In this document: in pieces, positions 8,318 through 17,291 of the stretch
How the letters are laid out: every line of letters starts with the position of its first letter
Numbering within the stretch: the stretch's first letter is position 1
Source: Planctomycetota bacterium
GTDB lineage: Bacteria; Planctomycetota; UBA8742; JACQVU01; JANLHZ01
Assembly: GCA_024653775.1 (NCBI GenBank)
Contig: JANLHZ010000012.1
Coordinates: 1 to 37,934 of the forward strand
Length of the DNA: 37,934 bases
Direction: 5' to 3'
Notes under the pieces: model-generated
What the model was told of the DNA's origin: nothing
Seen by the model: the letters and a program-made list of their open reading frames with translations, nothing else
Databases searched by the model: none
Translations under genes and position numbers: made by a program

Positions 8318-8486
8318 TGCATCCTCCCTGGAGCGAACTCGCCTTTTCAGATTTAGTATCGCCTCCCGCACCGGCGACCAAATTATAGAGCCGAAAATGC
8401 GAATCCGGCCCCATAATATCGAATATGATTGATTTTATTAGATCATGTCGCGCGCGTAAAAACGAATTCCTAACATTTTGATGAAA

Positions 8487-8536
8487 GTGGCACAGTCATC
8501 CTGACCGTGAAAACACTGCCGAAGCATCGGTGCCAT
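8487..8536. repeat. Diverged double-hairpin repeat, family 1, copy 3
   Basis: It begins GTGGCAC and ends GTGCCAT, with the same internal spacing as bases 30-79 but several substitutions that weaken both hairpins. It looks like an old, decaying copy. A further fragment sits at 9227-9263. Confidence 0.7.
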
Positions 8537-8646
8537 ATGGATCACAGCCAGGCGCAGCCTGAACCAAAATCTATCCGCGGATTATGGGAGTGCGGATGTC
8601 CCATCTCATCATACTACACATCTTTCCACCGCCGCCCACACTCTTT

Positions 8647-8756
8647 GGAAACTATCGTGGGCACATGGTACCGCGGATGTCCTCGTCTGCAAAAGCCGTC
8701 AAACGTCTCGTTTGACGGCTCCGAATTATCGATGTCGCTTGCTCGAGATAGTTTCT
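8647..8756. repeat. Hairpin repeat with GGAAACTATCG/CGAGATAGTTTC ends and a nested hairpin
   Basis: The outer arms GGAAACTATCG and CGAGATAGTTTC pair with each other. Inside is a second perfect hairpin, CCGTCAAACG/CGTTTGACGG. A compact version of the outer hairpin, lacking the nested part, occurs at 37794-37830 and shares the left arm plus TGGGCACATGG. Confidence 0.7.
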
Positions 8757-8787
8757 AAGTGCACCACGTGCCAGGCACTCTGAGTTC

Positions 8788-8832
8788 GTAGTGACGCCGT
8801 CAGGCGTTTATATGCCCTCACGGGCACACTAC
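8788..8832. repeat. Double-hairpin repeat with GTAGTG/CACTAC outer stem
   Basis: The outer stem GTAGTG/CACTAC encloses two hairpins, one around GCC-GTCA-GGC and one around GCCC-TCAC-GGGC. The layout is the same as family 1 but the sequence differs. Confidence 0.75.
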
Positions 8833-9226
8833 AAACCTGGGAGTGCGCATGTCCTCGTCCGAGCAAAAAAATATAAAAATCCGCGCTTAGTAAATGTCTC
8901 ACCAAATTTTCCTGCAGGAGAAAGAGACAGAGATTGGAGGTTCGAGATCGCGCAAAAGTGGATAAGTCCGGATGGCGTTTAACGAATGTCGGCGCTGCTG
9001 TTGCGAGTAACGATTTCGAACCACCCGGGGATGTAGCGAAGCCGTCGAGTTTCTCCGGCGGAGCGATGTCCCTGGGTCCACCGAGGGCGCCCTCGATCCT
9101 TTCTCGCCGCGAGCGAGAAGGGCAAAAAAGAAAGAAAGGCGGATCGAAGCGGTTGATAAAACGGTGAACGTTACTATTTGCTTAGTCTAATTTGGAGTCC
9201 AAATTAGACACGACAAAACGATATAT

Positions 9227-9263
9227 TGCCCGTGTCTTTACGGACGAAACGGCTGTGCTACAA
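9227..9263. repeat. Fragment of family 1 double-hairpin repeat
   Basis: The text TTGCCCGTG, then ACGGACGAAACG, then GTGCTAC aligns with the right two thirds of the family 1 consensus. The left hairpin is incomplete. Confidence 0.5.
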
Positions 9264-9295
9264 GTGACCTGCACGTTTCATCTGGCACGTTCAGT

Positions 9296-10426
9296 TCACT
9301 CGTTTTTCGTAACAACGCGGAACGGGATTTCTTCGCCTTCGATAAGCGCCTTGAAATCTGCGCCGAAAACGAACGCTCCGTCTACAGTCCGAAGCGTGTA
9401 GTTCGAAAACTGCACTTCGCCCTTCACCTCGAAAAGATCGAATGGCAATGCTACGGGCGGAATCTGCCAGCTTCTGAAACTCGCCGCGCCGAATGCAGTG
9501 CTGACTTCGTTTCCGACCCGCTCGAATGGAACGCTCTCGCTGAAAGTTTCGAGGCGCTCCACTTCGAGGTCTACGAGAGTCAAAACGCCTTCTGCGAGAG
9601 CGAGATCGAGCGCTGCGTTCATCGACGCGTAGTCGCCGATGGTTCCCGCGACGCGGACTCTCGCGCTCTCCGGATTTTCGCCGGCGATCGGATCGAGTTC
9701 GAGCGAGTCGATCGCGAAGTTCTCGCGGAGGTCCCCGATCCACAGCGGCACCGACGAATCGACGAAGCTCTCCTTCACGAGCAGGCAGACGTCGCGCTCC
9801 GGCATCGCGTCCGTCAGGGGCTGGACGTCGTCGCTTATGAAGACGCCGATCGTCATCACGTTGTCCTTCGTATCGATCGAAATCACCTCGGGCGAAAGAT
9901 TCATCGGAATGTCCTCCGGGATTTGCTCGCTCAGGTCCGCGGGGAAAATGAGATTCTTCGTGTACGCTTCCGCGTAGCGATTCAGCGCAATCCGCAGCGG
10001 CTCCTCCGCGAGTCCGGGGACGGTGCGGAAATCGAGCCTGGAAATCCATAGCCTCGGGACGATCTGCCCATTTTCGATCCGCAGCCCGAGCCTGCCGCGG
10101 CCATTCGCTTCGATCTTGTCGATCTTCGGACCTTCGATGGTTCTGCCGAAAACCTGCATCCCGGTGCGGACTCCATGGAGGATCATTTTTGCGTCGAAGC
10201 GGAAACTCTCGGCCATCCCGATGGTTATCGACTCGAACTCGAAGTCGACCTTCTCGGGTTCGTAGAGTCCCGCGCCCGGCGCCTCGTACGTGAACGATTC
10301 GCCTTTGAACGCCTTCGACAGCGCTTCGCTTTCGACTTCGATGAAAATCTGCGCGGTCTTCTCGCCGGCGAGCGCATTGCCCTGCGCGAGCGTCAGAATT
10401 GCGAACACGAATGAAATCAACCTCAT
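9296..10426 (-). CDS. Secreted protein of unknown function
   Basis: The ATG at 10426 has GGAG five bases upstream and starts a signal peptide (MRLISFVFAILTLAQGNALA, cleavage near residue 20). The mature part (about 356 residues) is rich in alternating beta-strand patterns and acidic residues, with no cysteine motif beyond a single Cys (DVCLLVKE) and no membrane span. The middle (VRVAGTIGDYASMNAALDLA) and the C-terminal part read like a lipid-binding or porin-associated beta protein, but I recognise no family. It is separated by the repeat-rich region from the DUF4159 gene and is divergent from the amidase gene. Export to the periplasm is the only firm inference. Confidence 0.7.
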   Translation of the reverse strand: MRLISFVFAILTLAQGNALAGEKTAQIFIEVESEALSKAFKGESFTYEAPGAGLYEPEKVDFEFESITIGMAESFRFDAKMILHGVRTGMQVFGRTIEGPKIDKIEANGRGRLGLRIENGQIVPRLWISRLDFRTVPGLAEEPLRIALNRYAEAYTKNLIFPADLSEQIPEDIPMNLSPEVISIDTKDNVMTIGVFISDDVQPLTDAMPERDVCLLVKESFVDSSVPLWIGDLRENFAIDSLELDPIAGENPESARVRVAGTIGDYASMNAALDLALAEGVLTLVDLEVERLETFSESVPFERVGNEVSTAFGAASFRSWQIPPVALPFDLFEVKGEVQFSNYTLRTVDGAFVFGADFKALIEGEEIPFRVVTKNE

Positions 10427-10548
10427 TGTCACTCCGTTTTGCGTGGGCGAACTGTGTAATTTCAGATCTCAGATTGAACTTCTGCATTTTCTCACCACTC
10501 GCCACTCGCCACTATTCCGCCTCCTAAATACGATTAGTCGCGGCGAGC

Positions 10549-10737
10549 GTTAGGGCCTGTAAAATAATAAGTTGCCTAAAATCGCGCTCAGATTTATGTC
10601 GGGTTCGCTGCGCGCAAGGAAGCAAAACCGGAGGCGTATCTGTTGCTACGGCGAGGATTTTGCGACTGAGCGCGAAGTGAAAATGGCGTGAAGATGGGAT
10701 GCGAGATAGGTAAGTTATTGTTTTACAGGGCCTTAGC
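10549..10737 (+). repeat. ~190-bp palindromic element, copy A
   Basis: The left arm (TTAGGGCCTGTAAAATAATA) and right arm (ending ATTGTTTTACAGGGCCTTAG) are complementary over about 25 bases. The core carries conserved blocks: AAAATCGCGCTCAGATTT, then ACCGGAGGCG, then GGCGTGAAGATG, then ATGCGAGATAGG. It has no coding capacity and sits between two divergent genes. The outer arm sequence differs from the other copies but remains self-complementary. Confidence 0.85.
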
Positions 10738-10795
10738 CGGCGAATATTTCCGAACGCGATTCCTTCCCGCGCCGGATCACATTAGATTATCGGTT

Positions 10796-11497
10796 ATGAA
10801 CCCGAAAATCCTTTTGCTTCTTGTCTTGATTGCGTTCGCCGGCGCGTGCCTGACTCCGCCGCAGCCGAAGTCATCGGGACGAGGCGACTCCGAGGAATCC
10901 GGAGCGAAAGTGCAATTCCCGTCGCCTGTGCGCCTGAAAGACACCCGCGGCGCGGACTTCAAACTCTTCGCGAACGACTCCGAGTTCGTAAGCGTCGTAG
11001 GCCGGAGAACCTCGGGACTCGGCCCGCCGAATCCGGATGCCGGTCTGAACCCGTACGAGTTCGAGACCCTCGCGCAGCTCCGGAACGTTTATGACACGCT
11101 GACGATCCATCATTCCGCGGGTCCGGGGGACGAGGACGTCCGTCAGATTCAGCGGTTCCACATGGACACCCGCGGCTGGGCCGACGTCGGCTATCATTTT
11201 CTGATCGCGTCGGACGGAACTACCTACGAGGGCCGGCCAGTGGGGTTCCAGGGCGCGCACGTCGAGAACAACAACCGCGGCAATCTCGGAATCTGCGTGC
11301 AGGGAAATTTCGCCTTCGCCGAGCGGGTTCCGGAGGCGCAGCTTGCGTCGCTCTGGCAACTTGCGCGTGCGCTTAACCTGATGCTCCGCTTCGAGCATGT
11401 CCGCGGGCACAAGGAATTCAAGGATACCGAGTGTCCGTCGGAACTTCTGATGGACGAGGTCGAAGCAATGCGCGCGGAGTTCCACCTGCCGGACTGA
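10796..11497 (+). CDS. Lipoprotein N-acetylmuramoyl-L-alanine amidase, PGRP type
   Basis: The product is a zinc amidase of the Amidase_2/PGRP family that cleaves the bond between N-acetylmuramic acid and L-alanine in peptidoglycan. The ATG at 10796 is chosen because it begins a lipoprotein signal (MNPKILLLLVLIAFAGAC) with a lipobox cysteine at residue 18. An in-frame upstream ATG reads through repeat A. The domain has TIHHSAGPG with the first zinc histidine, GYHFLIASDGTTYEGRP, GAHVENNNRGNLGIC, and the C-terminal VRGHKEFKDTECPS with the second histidine and the cysteine ligand. All three ligands are present, so catalysis is plausible. It probably acts at the cell envelope. Confidence 0.9.
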   Translation: MNPKILLLLVLIAFAGACLTPPQPKSSGRGDSEESGAKVQFPSPVRLKDTRGADFKLFANDSEFVSVVGRRTSGLGPPNPDAGLNPYEFETLAQLRNVYDTLTIHHSAGPGDEDVRQIQRFHMDTRGWADVGYHFLIASDGTTYEGRPVGFQGAHVENNNRGNLGICVQGNFAFAERVPEAQLASLWQLARALNLMLRFEHVRGHKEFKDTECPSELLMDEVEAMRAEFHLPD

Positions 11498-11510
11498 TTA
11501 TGAGCGCGCT

Positions 11511-12545
11511 TTATTCATTAAAAATTGGTATCTGTCTCATCCGAATTTCTTTGGGTTCGACAGGTTCAATATCCCGGTTTTGGGGATGCAAAAATGCAAC
11601 GGCGCTGCCAGATTCGGAGGTTTGAAGACCGCATATTATCGATCTCGCTTCGTCAACTTTCCGACCGCCGAGAAACCTGAGTACGGACGAGACAAGATAT
11701 TTTCTTTCAGTTTCAAAAGTCAGCCAGTTACGGCGTAACGTTTCGGCGGCAAACCCCGTCGCGTTGGAACCGCCAAAAATGTCGAGAACTACATCGCCTT
11801 CGTCGGTCAGCATCTTGATAAAAAACGCGGGTAGCTCCAAAGGGAATCGTGCCGGATGGCGCTCAAGTCCGAGTTCCTTACATAGCCGAAGATAGCTTGA
11901 ATTGCTGTCGGTGTTCGGTATGGAAAGAAGGTTGGATGGAATTGCTCCCCCATTGTCCTTGCCAAACTCAGCGCTTATGTCATGACCTGAAGGGCGCTTT
12001 TTAGGTGTATAGAACTTCTCGGGGTCCTTGATTAACTTTTTCATTCGATCGGAATAAGGAGCCAGCACTTTCCGAACGTCGGCTTTCGGAAAGTCGGTCT
12101 TACTGAACCACCACACGGTGTTGACGGAATCCTTTGCCCTGATTTTCCGTTTGTTTACCCATTCGATCGGCGATGGTAGCTTAGCCGGATTGAACCAGTA
12201 GAAATCTTCGGCTAAGTGAAACCCGATCTCATCGCAAAAAGCCAAGAGTACTCGGAAGTTATAAAGAGAACGGGATGGCATCCCAGAACGGTATGCTCCG
12301 CCTAAGTCGAGAACGAAGCTCCCGCTTTCTTTTAGTACCCGAAAAACTTCTAGGCCGAATGGCATAATCCATTGTACGTATTCCGTTTCCTCGACATTGC
12401 CATAGGTCTTTTGGCGCTGAAGCGCGAATGGCGGCGATGTCAGAACTAGATCGATGCTGTTGTCCGGTAATTCCAAGAGAAGCTCAAGAGAATCGCCAAC
12501 ATAGGCATGGCCACTGGCGGTGCGGTAAAGCGGTTTGCTCTGCAT
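11511..12545 (-). CDS. Site-specific DNA methyltransferase, probably cytosine-N4
   Basis: This is an amino-methyltransferase with motifs in the beta-class order. Catalytic motif IV is TSPPF (residues 36-40), the form usual for N4-cytosine enzymes, and motif X/I comes late as VVLDIFGGSNATGFAA (about residue 270). GDSLELLLELPDNSIDLVL and the late ERHPARFPLELPAFFIKML match the PvuII-methylase-like group. Length is 344. Its ATG lies one base after the stop codon of the upstream 504-residue gene (TGA-C-ATG), so the two are translationally coupled. The likely role is self-protection in a restriction-modification pair. N6-adenine specificity cannot be excluded from sequence alone. Confidence 0.88.
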   Translation of the reverse strand: MQSKPLYRTASGHAYVGDSLELLLELPDNSIDLVLTSPPFALQRQKTYGNVEETEYVQWIMPFGLEVFRVLKESGSFVLDLGGAYRSGMPSRSLYNFRVLLAFCDEIGFHLAEDFYWFNPAKLPSPIEWVNKRKIRAKDSVNTVWWFSKTDFPKADVRKVLAPYSDRMKKLIKDPEKFYTPKKRPSGHDISAEFGKDNGGAIPSNLLSIPNTDSNSSYLRLCKELGLERHPARFPLELPAFFIKMLTDEGDVVLDIFGGSNATGFAAETLRRNWLTFETERKYLVSSVLRFLGGRKVDEARSIICGLQTSESGSAVAFLHPQNRDIEPVEPKEIRMRQIPIFNE

Positions 12546-12546
12546 G

Positions 12547-14061
12547 TCAGTATTCCCTCAGGTCGTTGACCCAGCTTGCCACAATTTGCCACAACACACT
12601 GGCGGCGAAATAGACTTCCGGGTCCGCCTTGCAGATGGCTTCAACATCGCCCTGAACAAATTTATCTTTGCCATAGCCGACGATGTAGCTCATCCATTTT
12701 CTAAGGTTCTCATCGGCCCCGAGGATCATGTCTGATGGATTGAATTGGCCAGTTCGAGCAAGTACCCATGACAGGCCGTCGCGCTTAGCGGAGTCACCGT
12801 TCTTCAGGAGATTAATCAAGTGAGGGATTTGCGGCTCGGCAATCCGCAGAAGCGCGCGTGCAGCTTCAACCTTGATCTCCAAAGGGCTTGAGTTGAATGT
12901 ATCGACAAGTGCCGTCGCGGAAGTGATGGTGGCGAATTGGCCAAGTGCCCATGCTGCTCCAGCGCGCAGTTCGTCGTCACGTTGCGAGTCCTGCAAGACT
13001 TGGATCAGTAGCTGTTCACTCCGGCTCTTGGGTATTTCGGACGCGACTATGACCGTTTCAAGCTGCGTCTCGAGGGGAACCGTCATGACCGGACTGCGCA
13101 GCTTGTTTTCCATGAACTCCCAGCCGCTCGGCTCGCTATATGCTGCAAGGGCAGCCGCAGCCTCAAGCTGGACATAAATATCCTCGTCGGCATCGGTCAT
13201 TCTTGCTACGAGTAGTGGCTTGGCCGTGGTGTAGCCTCTGTACCGCAACGCTTTTGCGGCAGCGTACCGCTCGCTTAAGTTGACGCTTGCGAGCTTGTCT
13301 ATGAAATAGGCTTCGGTAACTGACTTGGGGCACTGGAGATTTGTGTTGACCGGAACAACTGACGCCACAATCTGATTGGCCTCGACGGTATCACCAGCGC
13401 AGACCTGTGACAGCAAGGTAATCTTGCCTTTGCTCCGGCTCAACTGGATCGATTGACGCCGTGCCTCCGGAATAGGAGTCAGGGTGATCCTCCCAGATTC
13501 CACGGCGAAAACAACTGACCGCTGATTCGCGGCAGCACATGTCCACATCACCCGAATTTCGGAGCCTTCCTCTACCCCTTTTGGTTGAGTGATGGATACC
13601 TGTCCGGCGGCAAACGCCTTCCGCATGTCCTTCACGCTGACGAAGTGAATAGGCGAGATTCGTTTCAAATCTACTGGGGAATCGTCGTTTTGCTCGAAGA
13701 CGACGATTGAAACAAGGTCGTCGTCCCGCATACCAGCATCCCAAGCCCGCTTCGGGTCATTAAGGGAATGTGACATTGATATCTCAAGCTTTGTTTTGCC
13801 ACGGGACTCAAACCGTATGCCTGTGTTCAGACACAGAATGTCGGGAACCCGCACTCGCTTGATCTTGATCTTCTTCCAGATTTTGAAACCTGTGGAACCG
13901 CGCTCGAGTTCTATAGGATTAAATCCCATCGCCTTCAATCGGTTGATCGTTGCATTCGTGCCAGCGGCACCGACGGCGAGTTTTCTCAGGAAACTATCGT
14001 CGCTCTTGAAGTTTTTTGCCACCGGATTTTTGATGAATGTGGGAGATGGTAGTCGATTCAA
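12547..14061 (-). CDS. Candidate restriction endonuclease with HEAT repeats
   Basis: The 504-residue product is the upstream partner of the methyltransferase. Residues about 25-160 resemble a PD-(D/E)XK nuclease. VPDILCL supplies the acidic residue, and IRFESRGKTKLEISM supplies a glutamate and lysines, although the spacing (ExRxK) departs from the classic ExK. From about residue 230 onward there are HEAT-like helical repeats (ERYAAAKALRYRG, ELRAGAAWALGQFA, EIKVEAARALLRIA). The start is a TTG at 14061 with no clear Shine-Dalgarno; the first in-frame ATG (about codon 45) would delete part of the nuclease domain. Endonuclease activity is inferred from the pairing and the motif. It could be a regulatory or targeting subunit. 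Confidence 0.65.
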   Translation of the reverse strand: MNRLPSPTFIKNPVAKNFKSDDSFLRKLAVGAAGTNATINRLKAMGFNPIELERGSTGFKIWKKIKIKRVRVPDILCLNTGIRFESRGKTKLEISMSHSLNDPKRAWDAGMRDDDLVSIVVFEQNDDSPVDLKRISPIHFVSVKDMRKAFAAGQVSITQPKGVEEGSEIRVMWTCAAANQRSVVFAVESGRITLTPIPEARRQSIQLSRSKGKITLLSQVCAGDTVEANQIVASVVPVNTNLQCPKSVTEAYFIDKLASVNLSERYAAAKALRYRGYTTAKPLLVARMTDADEDIYVQLEAAAALAAYSEPSGWEFMENKLRSPVMTVPLETQLETVIVASEIPKSRSEQLLIQVLQDSQRDDELRAGAAWALGQFATITSATALVDTFNSSPLEIKVEAARALLRIAEPQIPHLINLLKNGDSAKRDGLSWVLARTGQFNPSDMILGADENLRKWMSYIVGYGKDKFVQGDVEAICKADPEVYFAASVLWQIVASWVNDLREY

Positions 14062-14205
14062 ATTTGTTGGTGGAATTCTACCGCGCTATGAAGTCAGATA
14101 CAATCCGTTGGTCGATAGATGCGACTATGCACCGATGCGCCGATGCCATTGTGCCCGCCTGACGTTGTTAGATTCTAATTCTTTCATTCGAGAAATGCGC
14201 CTTAT

Positions 14206-15849
14206 ATGTCACGATACACCAAACCTCCCGCGAGCGTCGACGTGCTGATCATCGGCGGCGGCGTCAACGGCTGCGGACTCGCGCGTGACCTCGCGCTACG
14301 CGGGATCAAATGCGCGGTTCTCGAAAAGCGCGACATCAGCACAGGAGCCACGGGAGGCTGCTCCGGCATGATCCACGGCGGGCCGCGATACCTGATAAGC
14401 GATCGCAACACCACCTTCCATAGCTGCGTCGATGCGGGGCACATTAAAAGAATCGCGTCGTATATGATTTTCCGAATTCCGTTCATCGTGCCCGTGCTGA
14501 AAACCGAGAAGCGCGCGAAATCGCGGCTCGAGCAGTTTGAAACCTTCTTCGCGGAATACGACAAGTTCTCGCATCTGAAGGACGGAAAGGAGCACCGCAG
14601 GCTCACAGGCGACGAAGTACGCGCCGCGATGCCAGGCGCATCGGACGACATCATCGGCGGCGTAACCTTCGACGAGTGGGGTATCGATCCTTTCAGGCTT
14701 TGCGTGCAGAACGCGGTCGACGCTTCAAGGCACGCAGCAACCATCCACACGTACACCGAGGTCACGGACTTCGTCGTCGAAGCCGGAGTCGTCAAAGGCG
14801 CGGCGTGGCGCGACACCATCACCGGAGAGCGCGGCCTCGCGTTGGCGCGCGTCATCGTCAACCTCACTGGGCCGTGGTCGCCGACGCTTCTACGGAAGCT
14901 CGGAATCGAGATGAAAATGCGGCCTGGCAAGGGCATCCATCTGATCCTCGATCGCAGGCTCTCGAATTACGCGATGCACGCGAACGCTCTCGACGGACGC
15001 TCTATTTTCATTATGCCGCACGAGAATTCGTCGCTGATCGGGACCACCGACGACGACTACTTCGGCGATCCGGACGACATTCCAGTCACGCGCGACGAGG
15101 TCGAGTATCTTTTCGCGGGAATCGAGAGCGTGCTGCCGAAGGTGCGCGAGAACCGCGTGATGCGGATTATGAAAGCCGTCCGGCCAACGATCTACGCCTA
15201 CGGGAAGCTCGAGGACGATTTAAGCCGCGATTACGACGTCATCGATCATGAGCGGGACGGCGCGAAGAATTTGATCTCGATGATCGGCGGGAAGCTCGCG
15301 GCGTACAGACTTATGTGCGAAGACCTCGGAAATCGCGTCGCGGATATGCTCGGCGTGCAGACGAAGTCGACCACCCACGAACGCGTACTCCCCGGCGCTG
15401 AGTCGGAGTCGAGCGCGGATGACGTTGCGCGCGAGTTCGGGATTTCGTTTCACGCGGCGTCGCGGATCGTCGCGCGGCATGGATCGAACGCGCGTAATAT
15501 CCTCGGCGCGGCGAAGGACGATGACCGCAAGCTGATGGAAATCTGCGGCTGCGAGCCGGTTACGTGGGCTGAGCTTGAATACTGCATCAAAAACGAATTC
15601 GTGCGCCACCCGAGCGACCTGCGGAGGCGCTGCACCGCGGGCACGGGTCCGGATCAGGGTCGAAACTGCGCGTTTAACATCGCGGCGCTGTTCGCGGAAC
15701 ACTCGGGCGCGCAAGGATCGACAACGGACCACCTGATTGCGTTTCTGAACTCACGGTTCCGCAGCTCGAAATTCATCGCGAGCACTTCCGCGGCGGCGGA
15801 AACCGAGATCACGCGGATGGCATACCTCGTGTCCGGAAATATCGTTTGA
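14206..15849 (+). CDS. glpA: FAD-dependent glycerol-3-phosphate dehydrogenase (GlpA/GlpD family)
   Basis: The enzyme oxidises glycerol-3-phosphate to dihydroxyacetone phosphate and passes electrons to the quinone pool at the membrane. The N-terminal Rossmann FAD motif is VLIIGGGVNGCGLARDLALRG. The family motif with ATGGCSGMIHGGPRYL follows, and later IGTTDDDY and ISMIGGKLAAYR. At 547 residues it matches GlpA better than GlpD, and it has the GlpA-like C-terminal Bfd-type segment (ICGCEPVT, RRRCTAGTGPDQGRNC). There the usual GPCQG cysteine is replaced by aspartate, so the iron-sulfur site may be altered. GlpB and GlpC are not adjacent. Confidence 0.88.
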   Translation: MSRYTKPPASVDVLIIGGGVNGCGLARDLALRGIKCAVLEKRDISTGATGGCSGMIHGGPRYLISDRNTTFHSCVDAGHIKRIASYMIFRIPFIVPVLKTEKRAKSRLEQFETFFAEYDKFSHLKDGKEHRRLTGDEVRAAMPGASDDIIGGVTFDEWGIDPFRLCVQNAVDASRHAATIHTYTEVTDFVVEAGVVKGAAWRDTITGERGLALARVIVNLTGPWSPTLLRKLGIEMKMRPGKGIHLILDRRLSNYAMHANALDGRSIFIMPHENSSLIGTTDDDYFGDPDDIPVTRDEVEYLFAGIESVLPKVRENRVMRIMKAVRPTIYAYGKLEDDLSRDYDVIDHERDGAKNLISMIGGKLAAYRLMCEDLGNRVADMLGVQTKSTTHERVLPGAESESSADDVAREFGISFHAASRIVARHGSNARNILGAAKDDDRKLMEICGCEPVTWAELEYCIKNEFVRHPSDLRRRCTAGTGPDQGRNCAFNIAALFAEHSGAQGSTTDHLIAFLNSRFRSSKFIASTSAAAETEITRMAYLVSGNIV

Positions 15850-15879
15850 CACGGTAGCTTCGATCTGCGACCGATCGAA

Positions 15880-16067
15880 CCTAAGGACGCGCAATGAAAT
15901 AAGTCGTACAAAATCGCGCTCAGATTTGCGTCAGGTTCGATTTGATCGAGGAAGTCAAAACGGAGTCGTAGCCGTAGTTCCGATGAGTATTTGACGACCG
16001 AGAGCAAAGTGAAAGTGGCGTGAAGATGTGATGCGAGATGTATTAGTTATTTCCTTGCGCGTCCTAA
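15880..16067 (+). repeat. ~190-bp palindromic element, copy B
   Basis: The left arm TAAGGACGCGCAATGAAATA and the right arm (reverse complement TTAGGACGCGCAAGGAAATA) pair with each other but differ from the arms of copies A, C and D. The core blocks AAAATCGCGCTCAGATTTGC, GGAGTCGTAGC, GGCGTGAAGATGTGATGCG are conserved. It fills the gap between two convergent genes. Confidence 0.85.
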
Positions 16068-16073
16068 CATGGT

Positions 16074-17285
16074 TCATTCTTCATCCACGGTCGAGGATTG
16101 ATCGATGGCTTCGTCCGGTTCCTTGAATATGCGAATGTAGGGATCGTATTGGAAAAGTCGATTCCGACGATTGCCGGTGATTTCCGATATGATCTCGAAG
16201 TCCGTCAGTTTGACAACCAGGTCGTTCGCTGCGCTGTAAGTCGTACCGGTTAACGTCTGAACGTCCTTTACAGACAGGATCGGACGACTAAATAGATGAT
16301 CGAGCACTTTGTACCCGTTCGCTGCGCCTCGACCCATGGAAAGGGTAACCAGGTTTCGGTGTTCTTCGCGCATAAGCAGGATTCTTCTTGCGGTTTCGGT
16401 TGCCTGTCTGCTGACCTCCGCGACTCCATCCAGGAAGAACAGCGCCCAGTCTTCGAAGTCTCCTCGATCTCGTATCGACTGAAGTTTATCGTAGTATTCG
16501 GATCGTTTGCGTTTGAAGTAATGGGAGAGATACAGCACAGGTTTTAGCAATACTTTTCGCTCGCAAAGGAGAAATGTGATCAGCAATCTTCCGACTCGTC
16601 CGTTTCCGTCCAGAAACGGATGAATGGTCTCGAATTGCGCGTGTATCAGCGCAATTTGGATCAGCAGTGGAAGGTCGCTGTTCGAATGAATGAATTTTTC
16701 AAGGTCGACCAGGGCGTTACTGATCTCGTCCGGTGGAGGCGGGACAAAAATCGCTTCGTTCAGCGCGCATCCAGGTGGACCGATCCAGTTTTGCGACCTC
16801 CGAAATTCTCCCGGCGTCAAATGCGATCCTCGGACGTTCTCCAGGAGTTTCCCGTGAATTTCTTTGATCAGCCTTTGCGAGACAGGGAGCGCTTCCAATC
16901 GTTTCAAGCCGTGATTCATCGCGCTGACATAATTTATAACTTCAGAAATATCCCGCGGATGCCTGGCGGAGAGTATCTCGGCTTCTGCTTCGAGCAAGTC
17001 CTGAAGCGAACTTTGAGTGCCTTCGATCTGACTTGAAAGCACAGCCTCTTTTCGAACGTACATAAAAACGAAGAGATCGGGGCTGGGGAGTGTCTGAATC
17101 GAACCATCCAGCCTGCCAAGCGCTCGATCCGCCCGTGAAAGCGCGCTATACATATCGTTCGTTATCTCAAGCGGTGGGTCCGGAGGTAGCGGAGCTGGAA
17201 TAAACGCCTTATACCCGGTAGGCTGTCTGATATATCGTCCAGCTCGATTTTGTCTTAAGTCGTCAAATGTTTGTTGTATTTCCAT
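16074..17285 (-). CDS. Fic family protein with inhibitory motif and C-terminal winged helix
   Basis: Fic enzymes usually transfer AMP from ATP to hydroxyl side chains of target proteins. The catalytic motif HPFLDGNGRVGR spans residues 222-233 and is complete. The N-terminal Fic_N-type region contains SSQIEG (84-89), matching the inhibitory helix motif (S/T)xxxE(G/N), so the enzyme is expected to be self-inhibited. The C-terminal part (SRPILSVKDVQTLTGTTYSA and onward) looks like a winged helix-turn-helix. Length is 403. Just upstream are two dyad-containing direct repeats that could be its own operator. Stand-alone Fic proteins of this type have been listed as antiphage candidates; here that is only an inference. 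Confidence 0.9.
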   Translation of the reverse strand: MEIQQTFDDLRQNRAGRYIRQPTGYKAFIPAPLPPDPPLEITNDMYSALSRADRALGRLDGSIQTLPSPDLFVFMYVRKEAVLSSQIEGTQSSLQDLLEAEAEILSARHPRDISEVINYVSAMNHGLKRLEALPVSQRLIKEIHGKLLENVRGSHLTPGEFRRSQNWIGPPGCALNEAIFVPPPPDEISNALVDLEKFIHSNSDLPLLIQIALIHAQFETIHPFLDGNGRVGRLLITFLLCERKVLLKPVLYLSHYFKRKRSEYYDKLQSIRDRGDFEDWALFFLDGVAEVSRQATETARRILLMREEHRNLVTLSMGRGAANGYKVLDHLFSRPILSVKDVQTLTGTTYSAANDLVVKLTDFEIISEITGNRRNRLFQYDPYIRIFKEPDEAIDQSSTVDEE

Positions 17286-17291
17286 TTTGCG

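Larger units (their letters stand above)
8318..9295. other. Repeat-rich intergenic region without a convincing gene
   Basis: Nearly 1 kb separates the two minus-strand secreted-protein genes. It holds at least four palindromic repeats (listed separately). It also has diverged pieces related to GGGAGTGCGGATGTCC (near 8587 and 8839) and an unexplained stretch at 8900-9170 with weak reading frames of poor composition. I see no gene I would defend. Confidence 0.6.

Noticed and set aside
9291-10505. 404-codon minus-strand frame overlapping the secreted-protein gene in another phase
   Set aside because: Composition is dominated by Arg, Gly and Ser from out-of-frame reading; the 9296-10426 frame has a signal peptide and a ribosome site.
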